64,000 bases of DNA from Styela clava (lineage: Eukaryota > Chordata > Ascidiacea > Stolidobranchia > Styelidae): the NCBI RefSeq assembly GCF_964204865.1, contig NC_135263.1:9283426-9347425 (forward strand), written 5' to 3'. The stretch's first letter is position 1; each line of letters begins with the position of its first letter. The notes below the pieces were generated by a model. It saw only the letters and a list, made by a program, of their open reading frames with translations. It searched no databases and had not been told where the DNA came from. This document shows, one piece after another, positions 1 to 14,274 of this stretch. The translations under genes were made by a program, and so were the position numbers.

Positions 1-3000
1 AGAATGCAACATTTAGCATACTGTTGCCATAGAAAACAATGATTGTAAATAAAATGATAAAGATGTTTTTGATATAAAGGGCCGTTTGTCATAAAATATA
101 GGAATGTGTTAAAAATAATCTGCTGCAAATACGACATACTTTGAAAGAATTCAAATCGCTGTAGATTGCTTTCTCAAAATTACTCAAAATTATGTCATAT
201 TTTAGGTTTGCTGCATATAAAAATTTAAATGATGAACATTGCTAAACAGGCACTAATTTTGGATATTGGTTATGAAAATATTAAAGCACAACAAATCTCT
301 ACAAAACCTATAGAATTAATGTTACATAAGAATATGATACCAGAGTGTCGCTGCTTATGAGTGATTTTATTCATGAGAGCGTCTCTTGCTGCATACTAAG
401 ACTTTATGCCATTCTTATAAAATGGCTTGGGCCCACTACGCCACATACAACGACCGAAAAACGAGAAAGTTAGACAAACATAGCGTGTGAAAATATGTTT
501 GTATGCTTCGTAATTTGGTGGCCGTAAATTCAGAGGTATTTAATGCAACGCCATCAAACTAAAAACTTAAAAAGATCAAAACCTTTTTATTTGTATACCA
601 CATCATAACCATTTGTCTGTAAAATGTTTTGTCAAAAGCGAGTATTTGCTAATAGCAAATACTACAAAATTGACATTAGACGGCGGAAGCATTGAAGTTT
701 CGGCGATTGATACACATGATATATTCTTGTATTGTACGATATTATAATTGAAATCATTTCAAAATCATTGAAAGTAATTTTTATTATTGAAATATTTGTA
801 GCTTGTCAAACACAGCCAATAAGCTAGCTTGTAATGTGAGCAAGGGTTCCACAAACAACATGTTTTTAAAGCGAAACGATCATTTACATCCGCCGACAAT
901 ATAACACACGATTATATTGTGTGAGCGTTTTATATCGTTTTACAATACGATAAGCATAAGTTTCAATAGAATTGACTTTTTACCTGTTTAAATCGAGCAA
1001 TATCATACTAGTGTATTATGTCGTTCAATTGCTGCTTAGTTCTATTGCTGTTCTATTCCATCTTTTTGACTGTAATGTTAAATACATTTTGAGTCATCTT
1101 TTCAAATTTTATAAATGTTTTAATTTTTATGCATGAGCTATATTACAAGACCGTATCTTTGAACTATAATACGCCTCATCTGGGGCAGTATTTCTCGAGG
1201 TCAACGCCCTATGTCACAAATATAATTACGTTTGGATAAACTTTTTGTGGTTGTATAAAATATTTATTTACGTAATAAAGTTTTATAGTCTGGGTATAAA
1301 CTGGGCTAATTATTGTGTTATACAGTCAATACAAAGAGTTTATATTTGTTGGTTTGATTATTGAAGCAATTTCTGGACCTCTTTGAAAAAATAACACATT
1401 CATATATATACAATAAATACTACTAACAATTTTATAACAATTAAATTAAAAAATGATACAGTGTGATGTCATTGATGATTACAAATTGTAATAAACTGCA
1501 ATCACTCAAACACCCAGTACAAATAGTTAATTACTTATATATACACTTCGATTCATCAAAAAACTATTTCATTTACGTATATCTACAGATCACATTAAAA
1601 AATCTGTTTAATTTTGTCCACTGTATATACTAAACATAAAGCATTTTATGCTACTAGGCGTGCGTGGAATGTATCAATCAGATTGACTGAACAATCAATG
1701 TCCTGAACGAGATAATATTAGTCGATATACTTTTGAAGAATTTTCGTAAGCCGTATTCTATTCTAGATAAAATGCCAAAAATTGTTTGTTTTTTCAGGGA
1801 TTAATTAAAAAATGAATGCTGCAATAAGGGTTGCAGTGGCACTCGTGACTGGTGAAAATCGATTAATGTAATTCGCCAACGCTTGTAATTTCATTACAGA
1901 AAAGTTTATTTGGGTTCGTTAGAACAAAAATGAGTGAATAAAAAAACTCATTATGCATGCTTCGCTGAAAATTACCCAGAATGACTTTAGAAATATTATA
2001 CATGAGATAATGGGAAAACGGCGTTTAACTTCACATCTCGGTTTTTTAACTATATATAATGTTATTAATAAGTTGTAATGTATTTCAAAATCGCAATTTC
2101 AAAAAAGCATTATCATACAGTTAACACTTCTAGGAAGACAACAGTTACAAAAATTATAATGTGTCTAAACTAATGTATTTTTTTGAATCATTGCGGAACA
2201 AATCCATTTCAATCGCAGCTGGCCGAAATCCGCCATTATAACAGGATAACCCGCCATGGTTCATGGGTTATATTTATAAAACCGTAAATTAATTGACATA
2301 AAATAAAAATTTAAAGTAAAATGGTGTATAAATTTTACAATCAGTTAAACAGTGTGGACTGTTACCAAACATTTCAATTTGGATTGCGTTTACGGTACCT
2401 CACGCTGCGAGTCTAATTTTGTCACACCTGTCATCCGGAGGTGTTAATGTGCCATCTTCACGCCGAATTAAAATATTCAAGTGTAAAATAATCAACTCAT
2501 ATCGATGTTTATGACTCCCACGGAGGATATTTTATAATCGTGACAATGTCCGGGGGTTTCAATGTTTACGTTTATATCATCTGTGATTTGTCACACGGGT
2601 GAGTAAAGACATGATTACGATTGTTAACCTGAAAAAACATTTATTTCAAATGTGTAAGTATTCTTGAACGTATGTCCCGATTTATCTTTTTTTATCATAT
2701 TGTTGAAACCCCCTTCAGAAAGCAAAAATAACAGTTAAGTTGAACAGATTGCTTTATTGTTATTTTTGCCGAGCTCATTGGTTTATGTTTGTAATTATGA
2801 ATTGTTCTGAACAAATCAACACGGTTGTAGCGTTGGCTGTGTTAAGTTACGATAGTTACTTAGAGTATTTTACTTGCGGGCCGTTTATTTGAGATAAAAA
2901 GTAAAAAGTTCCAGGCATACTTATAATTAATTAGGTATCTGTGTTCTCATTGAGATGTTTATATATGTCAAAATACTTTCATCTCAAACCAAAATAAGCC

Positions 3001-5553
3001 CGACAGCAGATGTTCATTCTCCGCATTGGTCGCTGTTTTCAAATATAATGTAGTGCTTTATTCTTAATTGTATCAAATTTGAAATCGGGGCTAGCTAGAG
3101 AACAACCAAGTATGATTGAGAAAAATTATCTATATTCTACACTTGACAACTGATTAACTTTTCGATACTAAACATCCACGCGTGTGAGCAACGAATATGT
3201 ATAAATATACAATTAAAATCAATAAAATTAATCCCCAACGAGGACCAGTAGACAAAGTGGTTCAAGACAAACGATCATAATAATGTAAAACAATATTTGA
3301 TGGCAAACATATGAGGACATAATTGTTCGAATTCCACCGAAGATATGGACAGAAAGCACTTAGTCATTTGTACACAATCGAGTGTTAACAATTTGGAACT
3401 CATCGCCCAATGTTGGTCCAACTACGTCAATACCTGTTACTAAATACTTACTAAAGCCTTCCTTATTATACACGGAGTTTGTATTATGTTTGTATTTCAC
3501 AACCGATTCGATAAAATCTAATTATGCTTGGCAAATCACTTTAAAACACTAGTAACGTCAATTTTCAGCATTCTCGAATAACCTCTCTTATAGACGAAAT
3601 ATACGGATATTAGTATGCAGTTGCTTACGTATACTAATCGAAACATTTCGATTTTCATTTGAGGTGAAAAAGGGAAAACAGACACATTTATTCACTGTTC
3701 ATAATGGTCGGCAACCGATGCCATCGCCATGATTGTTTAAAATATAAAATCATCGTGGCATGATCATTAAAATAACACTCTGAGCAACTAAAAATGCTCT
3801 TTATTGATACATCATTAAATGTTCCTAATTCATCATGTAGCCATTTTGTAAAGCTTTCGGCATGGACCCATTTTACTATGATTATGCAGATTATATGGGT
3901 GTAAAAATTGACCAAATAATAAACTCCTAGTTAGGACGGAATTATTTACTCGTAATTACAGAATTTTCATTTTTCAGTCAATAATTTTCGAAAATTTAGT
4001 TGTTTATGTTGTGATAACGTTAATCTAAATATCAAATTTTATTTTGAAAACTTTTTGATTTTCAAAGTGTATCAGGAACTGTTTGTATTCATAAGATGAC
4101 AGGTATATTTATCTCAATTTTAACAACATGTTCGAAATCAGGAAATTTCAATTACGCATCCACCAGTGAACTGTTTTATGTATTACATAAAAATAAGAAA
4201 TAAAATGAAGCAACAAATTCGAAATTTTCGTATTTTCAATTTTTAAAAATTGCTTTGCCAAAAAGTAAACGTTTTTTTTCTTCAAATGAAAGCAAAAAAT
4301 ATTGTAGTGTTTAAAATTTCGCATCATATTGAACAGGCAGGACTATATCTATTAACAAATATTTTTTTGTTTAGTCGTTTTGTAGTGTTTTCAATGAGCG
4401 TAACATAAATATTTTTTTAAACAGCTTTAATGTGTTTTGATAGTCATGAAAACATAACTTAATAATAGAAAAGTGGATTCTATTTTTAGTAACTTCAAAT
4501 ACTCAGCAAAAAATGTATCCACGAATCTAAGTCTGAAATGTTTGGAACAGTGATAAAAATAATTTTTTTATGGCTGCCAGTGCACATTCGCCTGCGAATT
4601 GTGTTTGCAATTTGGATCGATTTTCATATGGCTTTGGAGTTATGATAAAACAATCTAATATATGTATCGGATCTTTGCATAAACGAGGGACATTATTATG
4701 TTATTAACGTGCAAATAAAATGCTATTATATCCATGACGTAATTAACAATGACGAAATAAACAAACATTAGCGTCGAAATTAAAATAGTAGAAAAAGGGG
4801 ATGTTTTACCTATTTAGATTTTATTCATTACGTCTAGATAATGTAAAAATAATCCGAAATTCCAAAGACCCATTTAAATTCCTACATTCAAGTTAACTCA
4901 TCAATTCGTAACTTTTCTTCTAAGATCTCTCCGAACGGTCATTTTAAAACTTTGTGAGGTTTTATGCCTTTTGAAACCATAAGGGTTGATTTTAATTCCT
5001 AACACACCTTTTTACCACGAAAGATTGGTATTTTTAAAGCACGCCTGGCTCGGGAAAATATTTTTGAGCGACATGAGCAAATAGTTCGCGAATAACTTTT
5101 CTGATCGTACGGACATAAGCTACCTGAAAACTAAATGGGCCATATCGTACCGACATCACGAACGGATTATCGCCAGCGTTTCATGTTTGGGGGTAACTAG
5201 AGTTTCAGTCTAAATATTGGCATTTGCTGCCTCACATAATACTTTGGTGAATTATCGTCTAAACAAACATTGATATAGAAAATACTTGTGCACTTTATGT
5301 CTGTGGCCAATTAGGACTGATTTACAAGAAGTGCACTTTGTAATTTTTGCCAATGGTAATTAGTGGTCCTGTGTTATAATTGCAATGCTGTTTTTACCCT
5401 TTAGTCACTTAAACATTGCTTGAACATTAACCGCCATATTATGAGGGTACAGAATCCTTATAATGCCTTATTATATGGCTAGTTAAAAATTCATTTATGA
5501 TCGGTCAAAATGGCCATTTTTGCCTCATTTTGATGTTATAAATATTGCTTCAG
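1..5553. other. No recognised gene; upstream region or 5' intron of the Wnt gene
   Basis: AT-rich sequence with stops in all frames. I see no exon with homology to a known family and no clear repeat. The first coding exon of the Wnt gene, carrying the initiator Met and signal peptide, should lie here or before position 1. A short ORF at 1018-1092 has a signal-peptide-like start, but its only plausible donor leaves the wrong phase for the next Wnt exon. Confidence 0.4.
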
Positions 5554-8500
5554 GTTTTTCAGCAAATTCCAAGGGCTTCCTCATACAATAGGCCCAAGAA
5601 TATGTGATCAAATGTCTTTAGTTCCAAAGCAAAAAGAAATGTGTCTGGAGTAAGTATAGCTAGAATTGTATTACTGTACTTTACTATAAGTTGAACAAAA
5701 TAATAAATTTTCTTTCAATTTAGTGATCCTAAAGTGATGGTGAGTGTCGGAGAAGGAGCTTTTAATGGAATTGCAGAATGTCAATATCAGTTTCGTACAG
5801 AGAGATGGAATTGTTCAACAATTGAAAAAGGACAAACCGTTTTCGGGAAAGTCATAAATCCTGGTAAATACCATTTTTATTGAACCATATTTCATCGATT
5901 TTTAACATTAAGATTCTATATATTTTCAAAACATCACAAAGAAGACAAACTTTTTCGTTTTGTTATCATTTCTTTCATGTGTTACCAGGTATAATTGAAA
6001 GCTCGAAATCGACTTATTTTTGAGACAATTTTAAGTTCATACAATACATAACCTATAATATTCCTAACATCTCAGGTGAGGTTAAAAGAGTCGTTGAAGG
6101 TGAGAGACAATTTGTGAAAAGAAATAATTGGCTTTGTAACAATTCAAACCGATTTTTCCGGCTAATCAACTTGAGCTGGGTGCAAATTACTTCGCTAAAT
6201 CAAAAAGTAATCGAATAGCTCAGAGCATGATTTTAACAATTCTTTTGATAACAGACATAAAAGTCAAGGCTTTCACGGTGCTAATTAAAGCTGACTAATT
6301 AGATGCTTAGAAATTATTAATGTTTCGACACGAGTCCCTATGATATTTAGCACGCGTTTGTCCAAAAATAGATCAAAGTACCTTAAAATTAAATTTAGTG
6401 GTAACGTTTGTATGCGACCTACGAACTAACGTGATGAGTCTTGGCGCAATTCAATGCATTCATTAACCTGTCCTATTATTTTTTCATATTTGAGTTACCA
6501 TCTTTGTTCAATCCAACATATTTCAACGGAATATGTATTACGGCACCCCTATAAAACGTAGTTAATTGCGAATAAAATGACCATTTATACAATTTTAAAA
6601 TTTGCAAATTCAAATAAAAAATACAGGGTGTTCATAAAATCTCTTTATAATTTAGGACATAGTGTCATGAATTTTAAATTGACTTCTTGGACACCCTGCT
6701 GTATATTGCTAAATTTCTCAAGGAGTTTTACTTACCATCCAAATTTTTCAAGCAAAATCAACTTCCAAATAATCAATTTAATCTTGAAAACATTAAAAAA
6801 ATCACACAAAAACGAGATTTGTAATGTTTATAATATAAATATATTTATGTATTTTAAACTTAAGAAACTGAATGAATAAGTGCGCACCTGAAACATCCAG
6901 CAGGAAGTTTTAATATGATATTGTCTCAATTATAAGACAATTCAAATCGTTATAGGACCAACTTATTATGACCAAGTGTATAATTGAACTAAAAAGCAGC
7001 TCATGATTGTACTAATACAATGAAAATGAAACATCTTTTGTCACGAATTACGATGGTGAAAATTATCGAACAATTCATTATTAATTATGTTTTGGAAAGT
7101 TTATCCGAAACCACCATCCAAGTTTCTGTTGCGCATTCAAATTTGCCAATAAGTGAAATACCGGAAAAAGTCGCGCCGGTTACCCGCAATAATAATGTGA
7201 TAATATTCAAACCTTTTCAGAATCCGATTTTCCGTGTTGATAATTTTAGGATTCAGAATTAATTGGAGTATAAAATATTTTGATGAAAATATAAAATTCT
7301 TGGAAAACAGTCGTATAATCCAGATCTTGATGTCAAAAGAAAAGTTAACATAAAGCAGACTGTTAGATGCCATCTATTAGAACGTGCAGGAATGTCGGAA
7401 CGTTTCAATCAACAAGTCTTTGCCATGAACCTTTTATTTACACGTTCAAAACTCATTTCCAAACAGATAAAAACATTTCGCTTTGTAATCATGGATTGTT
7501 TTGAAAAATTAAATTCAACAGTAGACTCAGTTGTCAGAACGTTTATATATTCTCCTTCGTCCAAAATGTAGCATTCAATTTTCACATGCAACATCTTTAA
7601 TATATATTTTTTTTATTGATATTTTTTTTAAAACGCAACCAATTAACCAACGTTTTACCAATTTGATAAAAAGTGTATAAATTGGAATATTGCCGAGTAA
7701 CATTTTCAATCTTTTTACCTAATTCAAGAAATTAGAGTAAACGCGGAACCATTCGCATCATACGTAACACGATGCCAATGACGTAATACGATTGTGTCAA
7801 TTGGAAAACTAAATTATTTTATTGGAATCTGCTATTAATTGCATTTTCTATTGTTCGCTTTATATTCAACAGTCCTATTACATTGCTAATTTTCTTTTGA
7901 TTGTGACCACTAATTACGTTCCAATACGTTTCTAGTAATCTTACTTGGAAAGTAAATTGTCCTAGACTGATACCTTAACAAGCCTGTAGAATAGATATAT
8001 CGCACTGTATCCACAGTACATACTTTGTACAAGTGAATACATTACGAATCTTGGAATATCTAATTACTATGAAATATGAAATATTTTGGTGCATCTTTTA
8101 TAGTAATGTGGCTTGTAACTTACGTCAAACAAAATTTGTGTATCCGCGATTTAAGTTATTTAATAACGTACAGATTCTAAGAAGTAACAATGACATAAAC
8201 GTGGAACTGTGTGATCGCAATCTTTCTTTTAAAAATCATGTGTGCATTGTTTTACCATATTCAGAAGTGATTGAACTATTTTGATATACAAAAACAGTTT
8301 AAAAATATAGCTATTAACAAATGATGATGTGGTCGCCTTTTCGTAAACTAGTTCTATGTTATCAAATAGGCTCGATATATAGCGATTTTGCCCGCTTATT
8401 ATGCACTTCGGATATTGCTAAGAGTGACTAAGCTATGACGATGAAAAGATAAATCGTTGGCTCGGTTTGCTTTTCATTTATTTTATTAGTTAGTTTGATA

Positions 8501-11500
8501 AATAGTCAACACAAATAATATTATGTAGGCTCTGTATTTTTTCAATTAGGTAGTCGGGAGGCATCGTTCGTTCACGCTATCACGGCAGCAGGAGTAATGT
8601 ATTCGGTAACGAGAGCCTGCAGCAGAGGTGATATCAATTCTTGTTCTTGTGATCGAAGAAAACGTGGAGATGATGAAGACAGAGAAGGTAAAGAAATACA
8701 AAAAATTTGAAGCTATTAATTGAAGGTTTGATGTGAATATCAGAACATATCAGAATGAACTAAATGTAATTAAAATTATAACACATCACACTTAATATAC
8801 ACTTGACATGGGAACGATGAGAAGAGGATTTTTTTCATATATATTTTCAATACGTTTATTATTATAATTTAGGAAAATTTACCTGGGGAGGCTGCAGCGA
8901 TGACATCGGAAACGGCACTTACTTTGTTCGAGAGTTCGTAGATGCAAGTGAAATTAATGTTCACGATGCAAGAGCAGAGATGAACCTTCATAATAATAGA
9001 GCTGGACGACGAGTGAGAATTTTTTTAACATTTCCATTTGAATAACACAATAATGGATTTCTAGTCGATCTGATATAGAACCTTCATATTGCGTGAAGAA
9101 GCGTTTGTTGCTAGGTCTGCAGCCAAGTTGATCAACTTAATATCGTATCATGCATTATGTATGCTGTCTACATCAATAAAATGCAAAACACTTCGTTGCA
9201 TCCAATGTGAAACAAAAGTATATATTATTTTACTAAAAGAATATAACGGGCAATCATTTATCTGAAAACAAGCCACCCCGAGGTGTTGATTGTTAATTAA
9301 AAAATTTACCACGATCTTTATTTAAAGAAATATACTGGGATGCGAAAATTATGAAATATTTACAAAAAAAAAACGGGCAGTTCTTTTTAACTCACTTGGT
9401 CGTCGTTTCAACCAATTTATTTTACTTGTTTTCTGGAAGAGATTGCTCATACTTAAAACGTGATCAACAGAATATGTTGTATCATATATAAAATACATCC
9501 ATGTAAATATTCTAGACTAAATACGACTTGACGGTCACTTGATGTTCAAAACTTAAGATAAGGGGCTGAAGTAAACTATGTTTGGGGTGCGGTAGCCAAA
9601 CCTATGTCAAACAATATTTTTGTGACTTTTGTGTATTCACATTAAAAGAAATTAGATAATACATCTTCAAACCTTGCTCAGAGTATTATGGGAATATTTC
9701 TCACGGTGGGTAACGTGTTTATTACAAACGAATGAACGTCGCAAAAATCAATCATAATTATTTTGGTTATATAACGAGAAGAGAAAAAAGAATCAAAATT
9801 TATCAGAATCAGAAAGTACTAAGAGAATTTCCTTACGCATTGCTGGGATACGGTTTCATACTCTAATTAGGTATTTCTAAGGGGAATTTGTTGACTTGTC
9901 AGCCTATACGCGACAAAGTGTCTCCACTGGTTTCGATTACAAGTTTACTAATGGTAAGTATAATACACAAATTAAAGGAAAATTTTCAATTAATTATGTA
10001 CAAAAATATGTCCTGAATGCCAGGTATGTTTACTTGCCACCAGAAACAATATTAAATGGGACATCCCGATTTATATATTTAAATCAACATGGAAAATATT
10101 AATACACATGAAAAAACGTGTATTTTATTAAAATAAAACGTTACAAGCATGTATTTATGTAATTGAAGATCTTATTTCTTTCGTTAACTAAAACAGAATA
10201 TCCGCACCAAAACTTACTTAGTCCGTGAGAACTGTCAATCGCTTATTCGATGGTTCAAATCAAAACATTCTTACGTCGCTTTGTATCAATGCATAAGTAG
10301 AAATGTTTCTAAATTTAAAACAATATGACGTATGTTACGAATCTGTGATGATTGCGGATTACAAAACATATAATCGGTGTTTTACTCCTTTTAATACGTA
10401 TCGGAATACCTGCGGTTTGCATTTTGTAATTTGTTTTAATATTAGAACGACTCATGCAAGATGTAAGCTTGCAAGATGATCGTTTTCACGTTTTGAAACA
10501 GAATTCACTGTTGTATTTAGTTCGCAAGAATTACAAGTTCAGTGTAATGAAAAACAGCAAAATGAATATGCTTCAATTGACGATTTTTTTTCCAAACATT
10601 CCAATTGTCTAAAAAAAATTAATGGAACTTAATCTAGTTCCAGTTTCCACACATTGCGTCATTTGAAATAATGAAATTTCCACAAAGAAAGAATCTTTCA
10701 AATATTTGATTTTGACAAACTTGTTGTCGGGATTGCTTTGATCTTTTATTGACAATGTACAATTTTCTTTTATCTTTACTTTTCATTGAATGCTTCGAAA
10801 TTTCAACATGGAAAGTAAATAAATGTAAGGATTATTAGATTAGTTCACTGAACTCAAGAATCAAATACGATCATATTGAAAGCCAGGGTTAACTATAAGG
10901 TAACAGGAGCGATAGAATAAGAGATATAGCCCCCTGTGTGGCCCGATGTGTTTGATTAATTTTCACCTCCAGTGAGTGACTGTGTAAACCCGAAAGACTG
11001 TTTTGGAGCTGTAATGTTAAATCATATAATTTGTATTTTTTGTATTCTGACAGGCTGTGAAAAAATTCGTGAAGCGTCAATGTAAATGCCACGGAAAGAC
11101 TGGCTCGTGTTATTTACGAACATGCTGGGAAGCAATGGGTGAATTCAGGCTTACTGGAGACTATTTGAAAGCGAAGTACAATAATGCCGTTCGGGTCACA
11201 GTGACACATAATGGACCGAATACAGCAGTGGAGACAGGAGGCGAACTAGTATCTGCTGATAAGCTCAATCCGCCTTCAAAGAATGATCTCGTTTATTTAG
11301 AGAATTCTCCTAATTATTGCACAAGAAACGCAAAAATAGGTGAGAATGTCATATTATTTCCTGAAAATGGGTAAAGTTTCTTTCCAAAGCTGATTTAATC
11401 GATGAGGTTTATGAAAAATAAGGTATAACGTCCAATCCCTTACGATAATAATGAGATCTGTGTAAACGACGATCATTTGGAGCGCCTAAATGTTATTTTT

Positions 11501-12736
11501 GGTATGTATACATATATAACATCTTATGGAATAAGTATTTTTAACAATCATATTAGCTACACCGATTACGTATTACTGATTTAAATTTGAGTAAAAAAAG
11601 CGCAGAACGTTGAAGAAGTTTGCCTGCTAATGTAGACAAATTGAAGTGGATGAATCTTCATAGAATTTCGATATCTTCGATTTCTGTGTTTCATAGCTTT
11701 AATTATAATGTTGGAACAATTATTAGATTTATTTCTCGAATTCAACTTAATAAAAACCATCTTTCATATATATGTTGCGTATTTTGACGACATTTTTTCG
11801 CTTTTATGAAATCTATTTATAATTATCCAGGTACTTATGGGACTGGTGGTAGGGAGTGTAATGCAACATCGACTGGCAACGATGGGTGTGACAAACTCTG
11901 TTGCGGAAGAGGGTATACGACTAAAAAAGTAACGAGAATCGAAGACTGTATGTGCGAATTTCATTGGTGCTGTGAAGTAAAATGCCAGAAATGCAATCAG
12001 GTATAGAATATCTCTCGGGTTTATTAATCTTGTGTTTTATATTATAAAAGATTAAAAAAGCACATATAAAAAAGCACATATATTTCGGTTTACAATTTAT
12101 TTTTTGTGTGTGTGCAAAAACAAGCTTCTGTCAATAATTATAATTATTTTGGCTCATTTTTGATTGTTACGTTACAGTTTATTTACGTCAAGTTTGCTTG
12201 TCACGTCTGGATGATTCATGGCGACATTAATTCTGATGATGCTCATCTTTCTGTTTAAAATGTAAATGCTCTTGTTGGTTTTGTACTGCTATATTTAATG
12301 TACCAGTAAATTGAGTGCAGGCTGGTTCCGGTTAGCATATAATCTAGTAATGCACAATTTACTTCTTTTTTTAATAACAATCGATCTTTTGTAGACGATC
12401 GATATCCACACTTGCAAAGAAGAAGATGAATTTGACATCTCACACGTGGATGCAATACCTTCAACAACATCACCATCAACAACCACAGTATCTACAACAA
12501 AAGCAAAGCGCAGAAAGGGGAAGGGACGAAAAGGAAAAAGACGAAAAGGATCAAAAAGAAAAAGAGGGAAGGGGCGCAGAAAGGGTAATAAATCGAAAAA
12601 ACGCGACAAAAGAGATGTCAAAAACTTTTATAAAACAGACAATTACCGTACGCGATTTTTTTCACGAGCAAAACAAGACACAGGTTCTCAGAATCAGAGA
12701 ATTGTATCAGAACGAGGCGGCACTGTTTTAAGATGA
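5554..12736 (+). CDS. Wnt ligand, Wnt2-like, with unusual basic C-terminal tail (5' exon missing)
   Basis: Secreted Wnt family ligand for Frizzled/LRP receptors. Coding exons: 5554 (or 5563)-5649, 5724-5863, 8550-8687, 8873-9012, 11054-11339, 11831-12000, 12395-12736; all junctions are GT-AG and the phases agree. Visible motifs in order: ICDQ near the start, [75 protein letters not shown] followed by [36 protein letters not shown] and IDIHTC. The NNRAGR and KNDLVY-ENSP motifs and the introns after NNRAGR and before GTxGREC fit Wnt2 best, but subfamily assignment needs a tree. About 433 residues are visible. Two oddities: Thr replaces the acylated Ser (codon 11099-11101), and a Lys/Arg-rich extension follows the last conserved Cys. 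A possible AATAAA lies at 13081-13086. The signal-peptide exon was not identified. Confidence 0.93.
6624..6698. mobile_element. Possible 75-bp MITE in a Wnt intron
   Basis: CAGGGTGTTCA at the left end faces GGACACCCTG at the right end, so the ends are inverted repeats about 10 bp long. It lies in the intron between the second and third visible Wnt exons. No clear target-site duplication was found, so this may be a small truncated element or chance. Confidence 0.3.
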
Positions 12737-14274
12737 TGGCTTCTGTAAAATGCACATTGAAATGGTTTTAACAATTTTGATTGCATATGCTTGAGAGGCA
12801 AGGCGACGAAGATAAAATACTCGTACCATGACAGATGGATAAAATTATAGATTGCGTGCTTGAACGGATTGCAAATAGATTTTTCTTTAAAAATTGAGAT
12901 TTTTTGTGAAGCCAACCACATTGCGACACAATCTACTGCCATTTGGGTGTTACGAAGATATAGTATCATTAGCAGGACATTTAAGAACATTTTTACTTTC
13001 GATGTCCGATTCAACGTAACATATCGCCTGACCTGCCGAAAAAAAAATGCGTGAAATATGAATGCTTCCATAACGTGGCAAATAAATGAAATCATACTTA
13101 TTTCTCGTAAATTAATATTTCATTACATTTAATACGATTTATATACAATTGGGAAAATTTACAATTTAAGCCCAATTATTAGGATGAAGAACGCCGCTTA
13201 TCATCACATTATGCAAAGAATGCTTGCGTTATATTACTCTATATCGGATGCGTTTGAAATGTTCGCTGCCCAGGGCTTTCGCAATAGCTGGGTGAATTCT
13301 GATCGCAAAGGTTTATTAAGTTTATTTTTTTCAACTAGTGTTGTAGACAAATTAAATACTAATTTTGAATAAGAGTCAAAACTATAGCTCTATACCTAGT
13401 TTACTGACAGTGCGCATTGAGAATTTGAATAAACATACAGTCGTTAAAGACTGCATTTAGTGGAAAACAGGACATGGATTTCTGCTTGATAATATGATTT
13501 TTTTCCTTCTCTTGCGCTATTTTAGAGTAGAATTTCATTACTTTACTAACCAAAGTTCAAACGTCACAAAACTTTTAATATAATGCACTGTCTTTTTGTT
13601 TCTTGTTTTTGTTTGTTTATTACGGTTCCTTTCACAAATTGTAGTTCTATCCTAAATGTAATATAAGTTAGATTAGCACGTGACGAAAATATGACTGCTG
13701 AGCTAACATATTTTAAACTTTGATTATATCGTACTATAGTAAAACGTTAGATTAGTTTGAACTCAAACGGATAGCGCTTGAATGCCGTGCTTCGCATATT
13801 TTTAATTAAGACTCAATGTTCATGAAATGTAAATTGTGCTATTACATCACACGGCTTAATATGATCGTTTGATGTAACAGTACATTTATGTTACAAGCTG
13901 CGGCTCTCAAAATCTTTGTTTAAATCTTGAAAAGCTAGTTCATTCCGATGAACACATGTTTTATTAGAATCATCATTCATTTGCTTTTTCTTTTCAGTGA
14001 TAATATCTTTACTTTGCTTTTATTAATCTTGTTTTTATATTTGTTTATTTATTATGATTGATTATTTTTGCAAGTTGAAAGTGCTTTATCAAAAGTTTAT
14101 TGTTTCTTTACTGGGCAGAGGGGCAGGAAGGTTTAGAGACTACGGATTCATGATAGGATCACCTTTAAATGACAAGCAAGTGAATTACTTGATAACACAA
14201 AGCATTCAACGGCCTACGCACTTTAGTGTGCCTCTGGAGTTTTTTTTTATTGTGATTCGCCATAAAGTATCAGG
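12737..14274. other. Wnt 3' flank, no gene recognised
   Basis: Contains the likely Wnt 3' UTR with a candidate AATAAA at 13081. The rest is AT-rich with no supported exon or repeat. The ORFs here are short and resemble nothing I recognise. Confidence 0.4.

Noticed and set aside
1018-1092. Short ORF MSFNCCLVLLLFYSIFLT..., looking like a signal peptide for the Wnt gene
   Set aside because: Its only plausible donor (ACT/gtaatg) leaves phase 0, whereas the next Wnt exon needs two bases from upstream. An extra exon would have to be assumed.
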